From NCBI GenBank assembly GCA_937921255.1, contig CAKZSO010000036.1, positions 1 to 32,956 of the forward strand: 32,956 nt of DNA, in the 5' to 3' direction. The notes beneath the pieces were generated by a model. It saw only the letters and a program-made list of their open reading frames with translations. It did not search any database and was not told where the DNA came from. Below are positions 22,685-30,987 of this stretch, piece by piece. The position numbers were made by a program, and so were the translations under genes. Numbering within the stretch: position 1 is the stretch's first letter; the number at the start of each line of letters is the position of its first letter. Source of the stretch: Candidatus Bipolaricaulota bacterium (lineage in GTDB: Bacteria; Bipolaricaulota; Bipolaricaulia; Bipolaricaulales; Bipolaricaulaceae).

Positions 22685-23392
22685 TCACCCCTTCTTCTGA
22701 GCGGCGGAGAGCAGGTCCGCCTCGTCCACCCGGATCCCCGGTCCCATCGTCGAGGAGATGGAGATGCGCTGGATGTACCGCCCCCGTACCCCCTCAGGCT
22801 TGCGCTCGATCACGGCCCGTACGAGGGCGATCAGGTTTTCCCGGAGCTTCTCGGCCTCGAAGGTTGCCTTGCCGAAGATGGCGTGCACGATCCCCGTCCG
22901 CTCGGCGCGGAACTCGATCATCCCCGCCTTGAGCTCCTTCACCGCCGCGCCCACGTCCATGGTGACCGTGTTCGTCTTCGGGGAGGGCATGAGCCCGCGG
23001 GGCCCCAGGATCTTCCCCAGTTTCCCCACCACGGACATCATGTCGGGGGTTGCCACCACCCGCTCGAACTCCAGCCACCCCTCCTTCTGGATCTTCTCCG
23101 CGAGGTCCTCGCCGCCGGCGTAGTCTGCCCCCGCGGCCTCGGCTTCCCGGACCTTCTCCCCGCGGGCGAACACGAGGACCCGCACCGCCTTGCCTGTCCC
23201 GTGCGGGAGCGCGCACGTCCCCCGCACCTGGTGCTGCGCGGGGTTGATCCCCAGCTTGATCGCCGCTTCCGCGGTCTCGGGGAACTTGGCCGTGGCCGTC
23301 TTCTTGAGGAGGTCGATCGCCTCGTCGAGCGGGTAGACCTTCGCTCGCTCCAGGAGAGCAACCTTGGTCTGGTAACTCCGGCTGCGCTTCAT
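22685..23392 (-). CDS. rplA: 50S ribosomal protein L1
   Basis: The 235-residue product has the full L1 fold. Landmarks are [40 protein letters not shown] and [13 protein letters not shown]-like [14 protein letters not shown]. The start ATG overlaps the rplK stop (ATGA). L1 forms the flexible stalk at the tRNA exit site and in other bacteria represses its own operon. Confidence 0.97.
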   Translation of the reverse strand: MKRSRSYQTKVALLERAKVYPLDEAIDLLKKTATAKFPETAEAAIKLGINPAQHQVRGTCALPHGTGKAVRVLVFARGEKVREAEAAGADYAGGEDLAEKIQKEGWLEFERVVATPDMMSVVGKLGKILGPRGLMPSPKTNTVTMDVGAAVKELKAGMIEFRAERTGIVHAIFGKATFEAEKLRENLIALVRAVIERKPEGVRGRYIQRISISSTMGPGIRVDEADLLSAAQKKG

Positions 23393-23817
23393 TGCACCAC
23401 CTCGAGCCCCATGTTCTCCGCCGTGCCGACCACCATACGCATCGCCGCCTCGAGGTCGTCGGTGTTGAGGTCGGGGAGCTTCCGCTCCGCGATCCGGCGG
23501 ACCTGCTCCATGCTGACCCGCCCCACGCGCGCGCGCTTGGCGGTCGCGGAGCCCTTCTCGATCCCCGCTGCTTTGCGCAGCAGCACCGCCACCGGCGGTT
23601 GCTTCAGGACGAGGTCAAACGACCGGTCCTGGTACACCGCGATCTCCACGGGGATGATGAGGCCCGGTTCTTCGCCCTTCGTGGCCTCATTGAACTTCTT
23701 GCAGAAGTCCATGATGTTGACCTTGTGCTCGCCCAACGCCGGCCCCACTGGGGGGGCGGGGTTGGCCTGCCCGGCCGGGATCTGGAGCTTGATCTTGGCC
23801 ACCTGTTGTTTCGCCAC
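23389..23817 (-). CDS. rplK: 50S ribosomal protein L11
   Basis: The 142-residue product opens [20 protein letters not shown] and continues [20 protein letters not shown], the classic L11 signature. The C-terminal rRNA-binding domain includes [18 protein letters not shown]. It binds the GTPase-associated centre of 23S rRNA. It starts ten bases after the nusG stop. Confidence 0.97.
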   Translation of the reverse strand: MAKQQVAKIKLQIPAGQANPAPPVGPALGEHKVNIMDFCKKFNEATKGEEPGLIIPVEIAVYQDRSFDLVLKQPPVAVLLRKAAGIEKGSATAKRARVGRVSMEQVRRIAERKLPDLNTDDLEAAMRMVVGTAENMGLEVVQ

Positions 23818-23827
23818 CGTCGTCTCC

Positions 23828-24931
23828 TTACACCTTCTCGATGCCGTCGAACGAAATGCGGACCGGCGTCTCCCGGCCGAAGATCTTCACCATGACCACC
23901 GCCTCCTCGGCCTCCTTGTCGATCTCGCGGATCTCCCCGGTGAAGTCGGCGAACGGCCCCTCCACGATTTGGATGACCTCGCCCACCTCGAACTCGAGCT
24001 CCACGCGTGGGGCCTTGGCCTCCGTCTGGGGCGTCTCGACGAGCCCCGCCTTGCGCTGGACGAGGAGGATCTCCGGGCCCTCGATCGGCACGGGGCGGGT
24101 CTTGCTCCCCACGAACCGGGCCGATCGCTCCAGCCCGCGCAGGAGCTCAAACATCTCCTCTTCATCCAAGCCCATCTTGGTGAACACGTAACCCGGGATG
24201 AGGCGTCTCCGCTCGATTCGCTGGACCGAGACCTCGCGCTTGTCCTTGTACTCCTTCACCTTGACCAGCCCGGACGCCCGGGCGTAGATCTTGTGCTCGC
24301 GCTCGATCTCCTCCCCCTTGGCAAGGGTTGCCCCCACCCGGACGCGCGGGTGGAGGTAGGCCTCGGGGATGATCCGCGTTTCCTCGCTCCCGTCCTCGCG
24401 GCGGAGGGTGATTCGCTTCACCCTCTCGCGGGACACGATCTCGCCGCGGTCGGAGACCACGTACTGATCGTCGGAGTCCACGGTGAGGGGGAAGCCGGGC
24501 CGCGTTCGCTCCCCGACGCGCACGTCGCGCCGCACCCCCTTCTCCTGGGGGATCAGGTACTCGAGTTCGGTGTGGGCCAGGGTCTCCACGACCACCCGCC
24601 ACAGGGACTCGACGGCCACCACTTCCGCCGCGGAAGGGAGATGGGTCGGCGGCCGGCGGGCGATCACGTCGCCCCGCTGGATGCGCTCGTTTGAGGCCAC
24701 GAGCAGGTCGTAATCGTACGGAACGCGGTACTCGCTGGCCCGGCCCCGGCCCGAGCGCGAGGTGACAACCTCTTCCACCGGGACGAAGAAGTACTCCCGC
24801 TCCTCGCCCGTCGGCAAGGGCTCGAACTGGCGTTCCCATCCCAGGTTGCGGACCCGCTCCTCAAGTTGGTGCTTGAGGCGCAGTTCCGAGCCCGCGTACG
24901 TCTGGATGGCGTACCACCTCTTTCGCTGCAT
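23828..24931 (-). CDS. nusG: Transcription factor NusG with large inserted domain (Thermotoga type)
   Basis: NusG binds RNA polymerase through its NGN domain and links it to Rho or the ribosome through KOW. The 367-residue product is twice the usual length. The NGN start ([20 protein letters not shown]) and its continuation ([20 protein letters not shown], about 240 onward) are separated by some 195 residues. KOW follows at about 318 ([20 protein letters not shown]). The insert reads as repeated small beta units ([34 protein letters not shown]) and ends with [12 protein letters not shown] comparable insert is known in Thermotoga maritima NusG, where it folds as a separate domain. ATG 24931 is chosen because the family begins there. 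Confidence 0.94.
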   Translation of the reverse strand: MQRKRWYAIQTYAGSELRLKHQLEERVRNLGWERQFEPLPTGEEREYFFVPVEEVVTSRSGRGRASEYRVPYDYDLLVASNERIQRGDVIARRPPTHLPSAAEVVAVESLWRVVVETLAHTELEYLIPQEKGVRRDVRVGERTRPGFPLTVDSDDQYVVSDRGEIVSRERVKRITLRREDGSEETRIIPEAYLHPRVRVGATLAKGEEIEREHKIYARASGLVKVKEYKDKREVSVQRIERRRLIPGYVFTKMGLDEEEMFELLRGLERSARFVGSKTRPVPIEGPEILLVQRKAGLVETPQTEAKAPRVELEFEVGEVIQIVEGPFADFTGEIREIDKEAEEAVVMVKIFGRETPVRISFDGIEKV

Positions 24932-24942
24932 CGTCGGTCTTC

Positions 24943-25137
24943 CTAGCTGCGGAGAAGGAGGCGAAGGACCTGGGTGACGATCAGGTCGACAAGCCCGAGG
25001 TAGACGCCGAGCACGACCGAGAGAAGGATGATGAGCACGGTGAGGCTCACCACTTCCTTTCGAGATGGCCAGCTGACCCGGCCGATCTCCGTGCGCACGT
25101 TCGTCAGGTAGTCCCGGACTCTCATCATCGCGTTCAT
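24943..25137 (-). CDS. secE: Preprotein translocase subunit SecE
   Basis: The 64-residue product has the cytosolic amphipathic helix with the family motif EIGRVSWPSRKEV and one membrane helix (LTVLIILLSVVLGVYLGLVD). It stabilises SecY in the export channel. The start could also be one of two Met codons three or four residues on (MMRVRDYL). It lies between tRNA-Trp and nusG, its standard position. Confidence 0.93.
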   Translation of the reverse strand: MNAMMRVRDYLTNVRTEIGRVSWPSRKEVVSLTVLIILLSVVLGVYLGLVDLIVTQVLRLLLRS

Positions 25138-25153
25138 CGTTCTCTTCCCTCGC

Positions 25154-25229
25154 TGGCAGGCCCGGGAGGACTTGAACCCCCAACCTACGGATTTGGAGTC
25201 CGCCGCTCTGCCATTTGAGCTACGGGCCT
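25154..25229 (-). tRNA. tRNA-Trp (CCA)
   Basis: The minus strand gives a cloverleaf with acceptor AGGCCCG/CGGGCCT, anticodon loop CTCCAAA (anticodon CCA), GGTTCAAGTCC T-loop and discriminator G. The 3' CCA is encoded (25156-25154). It lies between rpmG and secE, as in many bacteria. Confidence 0.96.
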
Positions 25230-25233
25230 CAAA

Positions 25234-25261
25234 CCCCGCGGCCCCTGGTGGCGCCGCGGGG
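25234..25261 (-). other. Strong hairpin between rpmG and tRNA-Trp
   Basis: CCCCGCGGC and GCCGCGGGG form a nine-pair stem with a ten-base loop. On the minus strand it is followed by only TTT and then by the tRNA five bases later. It could be a processing signal or a weak attenuator. Confidence 0.4.
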
Positions 25262-25290
25262 ATAGCCTGGTCGTTCCCCCTTTCGGGCCC

Positions 25291-25452
25291 TTAGGTCTCC
25301 TTGTGCTCGGTGCGCTTCGTGCACCAAGCGCAGTACTTGTTCAAGGCGAGCTTCTGCCGCGTGTTGTTCCGGTTGCGGCGGGTATGGTAGTTGTGCCGCC
25401 CGCACGCGGAACAGGCCAGCGTCACCAGCTGCACCGTCTCCTTCTTCGCCAT
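25291..25452 (-). CDS. rpmG: 50S ribosomal protein L33
   Basis: The 53-residue frame starts at ATG 25452, one base after the tuf stop. It reads [20 protein letters not shown], then [20 protein letters not shown], then [13 protein letters not shown]. The two CxxC pairs (CSAC, CAWC) are those of the zinc-binding L33 form. [10 protein letters not shown] matches the family's YxTxKNKRN motif loosely. Confidence 0.95.
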   Translation of the reverse strand: MAKKETVQLVTLACSACGRHNYHTRRNRNNTRQKLALNKYCAWCTKRTEHKET

Positions 25453-25453
25453 G

Positions 25454-26668
25454 TTACTTGAGGATCTTCGTCACGACGCCGGCCCCCACGGTCCGTCCGC
25501 CCTCGCGGATCGCGAACCGGAGGCCTTCCGACATCGCGATGTGCTTCATCAGCTTGCAGCGGAGCTTGTCCACGTTGTCCCCAGGCATGACCATCTCCAC
25601 GCCGGCCGGGAGCTGGACCTCGCCCGTGACGTCGGTTGTCGTGAAGTAGAACTGCGGCTTGTAGCCGTTGAAGAACGGGCTGTGGCGGCCGCCCTCGTCC
25701 TTGGAGAGGACGTACACCTGGGCCTCGAACTCGGTGTGGGGCGTGATCGAGCCGGGCGCCGCGAGCACCTGGCCGCGCTCCACCTCGTCTTTTTCGATCC
25801 CGCGGAGGAGGATCCCCACGTTGTCGCCGGCGATGGCCTGGTCGAGGATCTTGTTGAACATCTCGAGGCTCGTGGCGACGGTCTTGCGGATTTCATCCGT
25901 GAGCCCGACGATCTCTACCTCCGCCCCGGGGGTGATCCGGCCCCGGTCCACGCGGCCGGTGACCACGGTGCCGCGGCCCTTGATCGAGAAGATGTCCTCG
26001 ATCGGCATCAGGAAGGGCTTGTCCTCCTCGCGCTTGGGGAGAGGGATGAAGCTATCAACCGCGGCCATGAGGTCGAGGATCGGCTTGGCGGCCGGGTCGT
26101 CTACCGAGCCTGCGGCCAGCGCCTTGGAGGCCGACCCGCGGATGATCGGGGTCTTGTCGCCGGGGAACTCGTACTTGGAGAGGAGGTCGCGGATCTCGAT
26201 CTCAACGAGATCCACGAGATCAGGGTCCTCCACCAAATCGACCTTGTTCAAGAACACGACGATCGCCGGCACGTTCACCTGGCGGGCGAGCACGACGTGC
26301 TCCCGGGTCTGCGGCATCGGGCCGTCGGCGGCGGACACTACGAGGATCGCCCCGTCCATCTGCGCAGCACCGGTAATCATGTTCTTGATGTAGTCCTGGT
26401 GACCGGGGCAGTCGATGTGCGCGTAGTGACGGGTGTCCGTCTCGTACTCGACGTGGGCGACGTTCACGGTCAGGATCTTCGTCGCATCGCGGCGGAAGAG
26501 CTTCGCATCGGCCTTGGCGACCTCGTCGTAGGACCGGTGCTTGGCCAGGCCCTTCAGGCCGAGGACCTTCGTGATCGCCGCGGTGAGCGTGGTCTTCCCG
26601 TGGTCGATGTGCCCGATCGTGCCGATGTTGACGTGTGGCTTCGTCCGTACGAATTGTTCCTTTGCCAT
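25454..26668 (-). CDS. tuf: Elongation factor Tu with divergent switch I
   Basis: EF-Tu delivers aminoacyl-tRNA to the ribosome. The 404-residue product has G1 GHIDHGKT, G3 DCPGHQDY with the catalytic His, G4 NKVD, and SAS(K) for G5 in GSASKAL. The C-terminal domains are complete ([30 protein letters not shown]). Switch I is unusual. Where nearly all EF-Tu have PEEKARGITI, this one has [14 protein letters not shown] and is about five residues longer; the Mg-binding Thr is kept in KILTV. Codon use through the region is even, so a frameshift is unlikely. It is preceded by GGAGG before ATG 26668 and by three tRNA genes on the same transcript. Confidence 0.96.
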   Translation of the reverse strand: MAKEQFVRTKPHVNIGTIGHIDHGKTTLTAAITKVLGLKGLAKHRSYDEVAKADAKLFRRDATKILTVNVAHVEYETDTRHYAHIDCPGHQDYIKNMITGAAQMDGAILVVSAADGPMPQTREHVVLARQVNVPAIVVFLNKVDLVEDPDLVDLVEIEIRDLLSKYEFPGDKTPIIRGSASKALAAGSVDDPAAKPILDLMAAVDSFIPLPKREEDKPFLMPIEDIFSIKGRGTVVTGRVDRGRITPGAEVEIVGLTDEIRKTVATSLEMFNKILDQAIAGDNVGILLRGIEKDEVERGQVLAAPGSITPHTEFEAQVYVLSKDEGGRHSPFFNGYKPQFYFTTTDVTGEVQLPAGVEMVMPGDNVDKLRCKLMKHIAMSEGLRFAIREGGRTVGAGVVTKILK

Positions 26669-26745
26669 CCTAACACCCTCCTCGTTTTCCTCCCCAGCTT
26701 GGACCCGGAGTAGTCGGGGCGTTCGCCGCCCGCTGCCCGTCCGAG

Positions 26746-26818
26746 AGCCCGCGGTCGGAATCGAACCGACGGCCTCTTCCTTACCAAGGAAGTGCTCTGC
26801 CGACTGAGCTACACGGGC
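26746..26818 (-). tRNA. tRNA-Thr (GGU)
   Basis: Minus-strand cloverleaf with acceptor GCCCGTG/CGCGGGC (one G-U pair), anticodon loop TTGGTAA (anticodon GGT), and T-arm GGTTCGATTCC. Discriminator is U and CCA is not encoded. Confidence 0.95.
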
Positions 26819-26862
26819 GAGGAGGCACAGTCTACCCTACCGCGCCCATTGCGCGCAAGTCA

Positions 26863-26949
26863 TGGTGGAGGGGGAGGGATTCGAACCCCCGAAGGCCTCA
26901 GGCCGCCGGGTTTACAGCCCGGTGCGTTTGACCACTTTGCTACCCCTCC
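26863..26949 (-). tRNA. tRNA-Tyr (GUA)
   Basis: Minus-strand class II tRNA of 87 bases with a long variable arm. Acceptor is GGAGGGG/CCCCTCC, anticodon loop CTGTAAA (anticodon GTA), discriminator A with encoded CCA. A GUN-anticodon tRNA, hence a substrate of Tgt. Confidence 0.96.
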
Positions 26950-27005
26950 GGGACAAACGGTTCGCCGCTTCCCGGCTGAGCCGACAACCAGGTCCCCAGT
27001 TGGTG

Positions 27006-27078
27006 AGCCAGTGGCCCGACTCGAACGGGCGACCTTCCGCTTACAAGGCGGATGCTCTGCCTGTTGAGCTACACTGGC
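27006..27078 (-). tRNA. tRNA-Thr (UGU)
   Basis: Minus-strand cloverleaf with acceptor GCCAGTG/CACTGGC, anticodon loop CTTGTAA (anticodon TGT), and T-arm CCGTTCGAGTCGG. Discriminator U; the sequence after it is CACCA, so CCA is not directly encoded. Confidence 0.95.
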
Positions 27079-27107
27079 GGTGCGCTCGAAAAGGTATGCG
27101 AAGCCCG

Positions 27108-27136
27108 ACTATACCGGGAGGGACAGAACGGGGCAA
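27108..27136 (-). promoter_or_regulatory. Promoter for the tRNA-tuf-secE-nusG-rpl-rpoB transcript
   Basis: On the minus strand TTGCCC (27136-27131), a 17-base spacer and TATAGT (27113-27108) lie about 23 bases upstream of the first tRNA after the predicted start. The spacing is ideal and no other gene intervenes. Confidence 0.65.
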
Positions 27137-27247
27137 GGACCCACGGGGCAGGCCGTCGCGCGCCGAGGGCGCGTGTTCGTTGATCGCGCTGCGTACTGTC
27201 ATCGCGCATCGGCGTCCGGGACTGCCTCGCGAGCGGGTTGGGGGTCG

Positions 27248-27655
27248 CTAGCGGACGGGGAACGCCCACACCTCGCGCTTCCGCGGACCGTCGAACTCGC
27301 AGAAGTAGACCCCTTGCCAACTTCCGAGGGCGAGCCTCCCGCCGGCAACCGGGAGGAGGAGCGAGGGCCCGAGGAGCGCGGCTTTGACGTGGGCGGCGGA
27401 ATTTCCCTCCGCGTGGAGGAAGCGAAGGTTGGGGACGAGCTTCCCGAGGGCAGCTCCCACGTCGGCCCGCACGTCGGGGTCCGCGATCTCGTTCACGGTT
27501 AAGGCAGCCGTGGTGTGGGGGCAGAACAGGAGCACCGCGCCATCGGCGAGGCCGAGGGAGGAGAGGGCGGCTTGGACGGGGCCCGTGATGTCGAGGATCT
27601 CCTCCCCCGCTTGGGTGCGGACGGGGATCTCCACCCGTCCGGGTGGAGCGCTCAC
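27248..27655 (-). CDS. yjbQ: YjbQ/UPF0047 family protein
   Basis: The 135-residue product has the family signature HTTAALTVNEIADPDVRADV, then FLHAEGNSAAHVKAALLGPS and LALGSWQGVYFCEFDGPRKR, at the usual length. E. coli YjbQ has weak thiamine phosphate synthase activity; the true role is unsettled. The GTG start at 27655 overlaps the stop of the CBS protein (GTGA), so it is the last gene of the EF-G-like/CBS/YjbQ operon. No terminator is obvious in the 169 bases between its stop and the tRNA promoter region. Confidence 0.93.
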   Translation of the reverse strand: MSAPPGRVEIPVRTQAGEEILDITGPVQAALSSLGLADGAVLLFCPHTTAALTVNEIADPDVRADVGAALGKLVPNLRFLHAEGNSAAHVKAALLGPSLLLPVAGGRLALGSWQGVYFCEFDGPRKREVWAFPVR

Positions 27656-28212
27656 CGTAGCGTCCCCTTCAGCTCCGCCAGGAGAGCCTTGGGGTCCTGG
27701 ACGCCCTGCACGTGGATGATGAGCTCCCCGCCCCGGCCGCGGAGCACGGCGACCAAGGGGAACCCTTTCGCCCCAAGCACGCTCAGGGTCTGGTAGGCAT
27801 CGGTGGGTGACGAGGTCTGGATCCGGATGCGCGTCCCTTCCTCTCCCAACCCCGCCATCTGGGCCAGGCCCCGCAGGAGTCCCACGCTTGTCAGGACGCC
27901 CACGAGCCGCTTCTCCCCGTCCACCACCGGAAGGAGGAGGTAGCGCTCGGAGAGGAGGACGACGGCCCGCTCGAGCGGGTCGTCCGGGCTCATCGTGACC
28001 GTCGGAGGGGAGGCGAGCTTTCCGGCGGGGAGGTTTGCGTCCGGGACTGAAGACAGAGCCTTACGGGTGAGGAACCCCACCAGGCGACCTTCGTCATCTA
28101 CCACGAACAGGACCGTGACCCCGGCCTCAACGGCGAGCTTCTGGGCCTCGGTCACCGGCGCGTCCGCCCGCGCCACGGGCGGGTCCCGGGTCATGAAGTC
28201 GCTAACCCTCAT
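27652..28212 (-). CDS. CBS-domain protein with C-terminal ACT-like tail
   Basis: The 186-residue product has two CBS repeats: VSDFMTRDPPVARADAPVTE...VLFVVDDEGRLVGFLTRKAL, and then VTMSPDDPLERAVVLLSERY...LLPVVDGEKRLVGVLTSVGL. A 60-residue tail (TRIRIQTSSPTDAYQTLSVL...) follows, with an ACT-like beta-alpha pattern. Such proteins bind adenine nucleotides and regulate a partner. Its start lies inside the end of the EF-G-like gene (11-base overlap), so the partner may be that protein. No catalytic domain is attached. Confidence 0.88.
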   Translation of the reverse strand: MRVSDFMTRDPPVARADAPVTEAQKLAVEAGVTVLFVVDDEGRLVGFLTRKALSSVPDANLPAGKLASPPTVTMSPDDPLERAVVLLSERYLLLPVVDGEKRLVGVLTSVGLLRGLAQMAGLGEEGTRIRIQTSSPTDAYQTLSVLGAKGFPLVAVLRGRGGELIIHVQGVQDPKALLAELKGTLR

Positions 28213-30160
28213 GGGTGGCCGCTCGCAGCTGGGCGAGCAGGCGTTCCTGGAGCTGCCCGGGGACGAAGTCGTAGCGGGCGGGGGACATCTGGAACGTGGC
28301 CCGGCCCTGGGTGAGCGCCTTCAAGTCCAGGGCGTAGGACACCGTCTCCGCCATCGGGACCTCGACCCGGATCGTCGTCCGCCCTCCCTCGGCCTCCATC
28401 CCGAGGATCCGGCCCCGGCGGGAGGTGAGGTCGGAGATGATGTCCCCCGTGAACGTGTCCGGCGCCGTCACGGCCAGGGCCATGATCGGCTCGAGGAGCG
28501 TCGGCTCGGCCTGCTCGGCGGCCATCTTGAACGCGGTGCGGGCGGCGATCTTGAACGACAGCTCGGAGGAGTCCACCTCGTGGTAGGTCCCGTAGTACAC
28601 CGCGGCTCGGACGTCCACGACTGGGAACCCGGCGAGAACACCCTCCTCGAGCGCCTCACGCACGCCCTTCTCCACCCCGGGGATGAACTGCTGGGGAATC
28701 ACGCCGCCCTTGATCTCGTCGGCAAACTCGAACCCCGACCCGCGAGGGAGGGGCTCAATCCGAAGGTGGACCTCGCCAAACTGGCCGTGCCCGCCGGTCT
28801 GCTTCTTGTGGCGGTACATCGCACTTGCCGTCTTGCGGATCGTCTCCCGGTACGGGACCTTCGGGACGTTGTAGTGGACCTCAACCCCGTACTTGTTGCG
28901 GAGGCGCTCGGCCAAGACGTCGAGCTGCACGTCGCCCATCCCCGAGACGAGTCCCTCCTTCGTCACCGGGTCGCGCTGGAAGGTAAGGGTTGCCTTCGTC
29001 GTGACGAGGTCCCGAAGGGCCGTGCTGATCTTCTCTTCCTCGGCCTGGGACTTTGCGGTTATCGCCCGGATGAACACCGGCTTGGGGAACGGGATTGGGG
29101 GTTCGGGTGTCGCCGCGGGGTCGGTGGCGAGCGTCGCGCCGAGCTCCACTCCCTCCAGCTTAGCAAGCGCGGCGATGCTCCCTGTGACCGCGTGGCCGGC
29201 CTTCTCGAGCTTCGTCCCGGAGTACGCGTACACGTCGCGGACCTGCAGCTTGTCCTTCGTAGCGAGGTTGAACAGGGTGATTCCGTCGCGTACCTCTCCG
29301 CTCAGGACCTTCACGTAGGCAAGCCGCCCGAGGTAGGGATCGAGGGCCAGCGAGAACGCGCGGAGCTTCGTCTCGGCCGGTGCCGGGTCCTGGGGGGCGA
29401 GGAGGAGGACCGCATCGAGGAGCTCCTGCACCCCCTGGCCTTGGGCGACCGACCCCCACAGGACGGGGACGAGCGCCCCCGCCTTCATCCCCGCCCGCAG
29501 GGCGGCGAGGACCTCTTCGGGGGAGGTCTTCTCGTCGGCGAGCACCTTCTCAAGTAGGGCATCGTTGAACGTCGCGGCCTCTTCCACCAGACCGGCCCGC
29601 AGCTCCTCCACGCGATCCTTCACCCCCTCGGGGAGGGCGACCTTGGCGGCGGTGGGGTTGCCCGTGAGCACGTCCACCAACCCCGTGACCACGTTCCCGG
29701 TGCGGATGGGGAACTGAAGCGGCACAAACGTGCCGGGAAGCGCCCCGCGGACCGCCTCCAGAGCGGCCTCCGGGTCGGCGAGAGGCTTGTCGAGCATGTT
29801 GACGAACACGATCGCCGGCCGTCCGGCCCCGCGGCGGATCTCCCACGCCTGCTCCGTGACCACTTCCACCGGTTTCTCGGCGTTCACGACGAGGACCACG
29901 AGGTCAGCCGCCTCGACGCCCTTGTAGATCTCCTCGACGAACTCCCCCAGGCCGGGGGTGACGAGGAGGTCGAGCCGCTTCCCCTTCCAGGTACAGGCGG
30001 CAGCCGAGAGGTCAATGGACTGCTTGCGGCTCTTCTCCTCGGGCGTGCGATCGAGGGCGACCTCCCCCGAGGCCCCCGCGGTGCGGAGCATCGCCTCCGC
30101 GAGGGCGGTCTTCCCCGATCCCGAGTGGCCGACGAAGCATACGCTGTGGGCTTGTCTCAT
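28202..30160 (-). CDS. EF-G-like protein with degenerate GTPase motifs
   Basis: The start ATG 30160 follows GAGGTG with six bases spacing and gives 652 residues; a GTG three codons earlier is less likely. Domain order matches EF-G: G domain (GHSGSGKT), domain II (LGRLAYVKVLSGEVRDG), domain III (LTFQRDPVTKEGLVSGMGDV), domain IV (QTGGHGQFGEVHLRIEPLPR) and domain V (SDLTSRRGRILGMEAEGGRT). Several G motifs are altered. DTPGH is VTPGL, NKxD is NMLD, and the switch I RGITI is KQSIDLS. This puts it with the EF-G-like/FusA2 side group, whose function is poorly defined. The true fusA is not in the window. Confidence 0.9.
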   Translation of the reverse strand: MRQAHSVCFVGHSGSGKTALAEAMLRTAGASGEVALDRTPEEKSRKQSIDLSAAACTWKGKRLDLLVTPGLGEFVEEIYKGVEAADLVVLVVNAEKPVEVVTEQAWEIRRGAGRPAIVFVNMLDKPLADPEAALEAVRGALPGTFVPLQFPIRTGNVVTGLVDVLTGNPTAAKVALPEGVKDRVEELRAGLVEEAATFNDALLEKVLADEKTSPEEVLAALRAGMKAGALVPVLWGSVAQGQGVQELLDAVLLLAPQDPAPAETKLRAFSLALDPYLGRLAYVKVLSGEVRDGITLFNLATKDKLQVRDVYAYSGTKLEKAGHAVTGSIAALAKLEGVELGATLATDPAATPEPPIPFPKPVFIRAITAKSQAEEEKISTALRDLVTTKATLTFQRDPVTKEGLVSGMGDVQLDVLAERLRNKYGVEVHYNVPKVPYRETIRKTASAMYRHKKQTGGHGQFGEVHLRIEPLPRGSGFEFADEIKGGVIPQQFIPGVEKGVREALEEGVLAGFPVVDVRAAVYYGTYHEVDSSELSFKIAARTAFKMAAEQAEPTLLEPIMALAVTAPDTFTGDIISDLTSRRGRILGMEAEGGRTTIRVEVPMAETVSYALDLKALTQGRATFQMSPARYDFVPGQLQERLLAQLRAATHEG

Positions 30161-30177
30161 CCCGATCACCTCAGAAG

Positions 30178-30207
30178 TTGCTTGGCGACGCGGCGGCAGT
30201 ATATCCT
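30178..30207 (+). promoter_or_regulatory. Promoter for the DUF47 operon
   Basis: TTGCTT (30178-30183), an 18-base spacer and TATCCT (30202-30207) precede the first DUF47 gene by about 30 bases. The -10 overlaps that of the divergent EF-G-like gene. Confidence 0.45.
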
Positions 30208-30227
30208 ACTGGGGAGACGGGCGACAA
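30198..30227 (-). promoter_or_regulatory. Promoter for the EF-G-like/CBS/YjbQ operon
   Basis: On the minus strand TTGTCG (30227-30222), an 18-base spacer and TATACT (30203-30198) lie about 38 bases before the EF-G-like start. Confidence 0.5.
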
Positions 30228-30237
30228 AGGGAGGCCA

Positions 30238-30885
30238 ATGACGTTCGGACGCAAACGGGGAAGCAAGGTGCACGACCTCGTGGTGGGTCACCTCGCCCAG
30301 GTGGAGGAGGCCCTGGCGGCGATGGCCAAGGGCCTCGCTGCGGTGCTCGACGGCCGGCCGTGGGAGGAGATCGAGGAGTTGGCGGTCCTCACCCACCGCG
30401 CCGAGGCCCGGGCCGACGACCTCCGGCGGGCCGCGGAGCGCGAGCTCGTGCGGGGGGCGTTCCTCGCCATCACGCGACGGAGCCTGCTCGACATCGTCGA
30501 AGGGGTGGACCGGCTGGCCAACGCCGCCGAGGCGGCGATGTACTTCCTCTCCCTCCAGCAGATCAGGCTCCCCGAGCTCCTTCACCCTTTGGTGCGGGAC
30601 GCCGTGGCGACGATGGTCGGCCAAATGGGCGACGTTAAGGCCGCGGTGATGGGCCTTCTCACCGGCGACCCCGCGGCGGTCCAGCACGCGGGAGAGGTGG
30701 ACCGCAAGGAGAGCCGGGTGGACGAGCTCCAGCGGCGGGCGATCGCCCGCCTGTTCGCCACCGACCTCCCCTTGGCGGAGAAGATCCTCGTGCGCGAGTT
30801 CTTGGAGAAGCTCGTCGAGTTCTCCGACCGGGCCGAGGACGTGGCTGATCTCGTGGTCATGGCGGTTGCGGTCCGGCGTACGTGA
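30238..30885 (+). CDS. DUF47/PhoU-like protein, first copy
   Basis: The 215-residue product starts at ATG 30238 after AGGGAGGCCA. It is almost entirely helical, with the PhoU-like pattern of DUF47: ADDLRRAAERELVRGAFLAI near residue 65, DIVEGVDRLANAAEAAM in the middle, and a C-terminal EFLEKLVEFSDRAEDVADLV. The conserved acidic positions (E/DxxxD) bind metal clusters in PhoU relatives. These proteins are usually encoded next to Pit-type phosphate transporters and modulate them. No transporter is visible here. A frame extending upstream exists but passes through the promoter. Confidence 0.85.
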   Translation: MTFGRKRGSKVHDLVVGHLAQVEEALAAMAKGLAAVLDGRPWEEIEELAVLTHRAEARADDLRRAAERELVRGAFLAITRRSLLDIVEGVDRLANAAEAAMYFLSLQQIRLPELLHPLVRDAVATMVGQMGDVKAAVMGLLTGDPAAVQHAGEVDRKESRVDELQRRAIARLFATDLPLAEKILVREFLEKLVEFSDRAEDVADLVVMAVAVRRT

Positions 30886-30987
30886 TGGGAGAACTCTGCT
30901 CAAGACGACCCGGGATGGCGTAGCACGGTGGGAGTGACCCCGGGGGGACGGAGGCTGCTCTCCGGGACGGAAAGCAGGAGGTACGGG

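Noticed and set aside
22681-22690. An L10-type autoregulatory RNA leader before rplJ
   Set aside because: Only four bases separate rplA and rplJ, so there is no room for it outside coding sequence.
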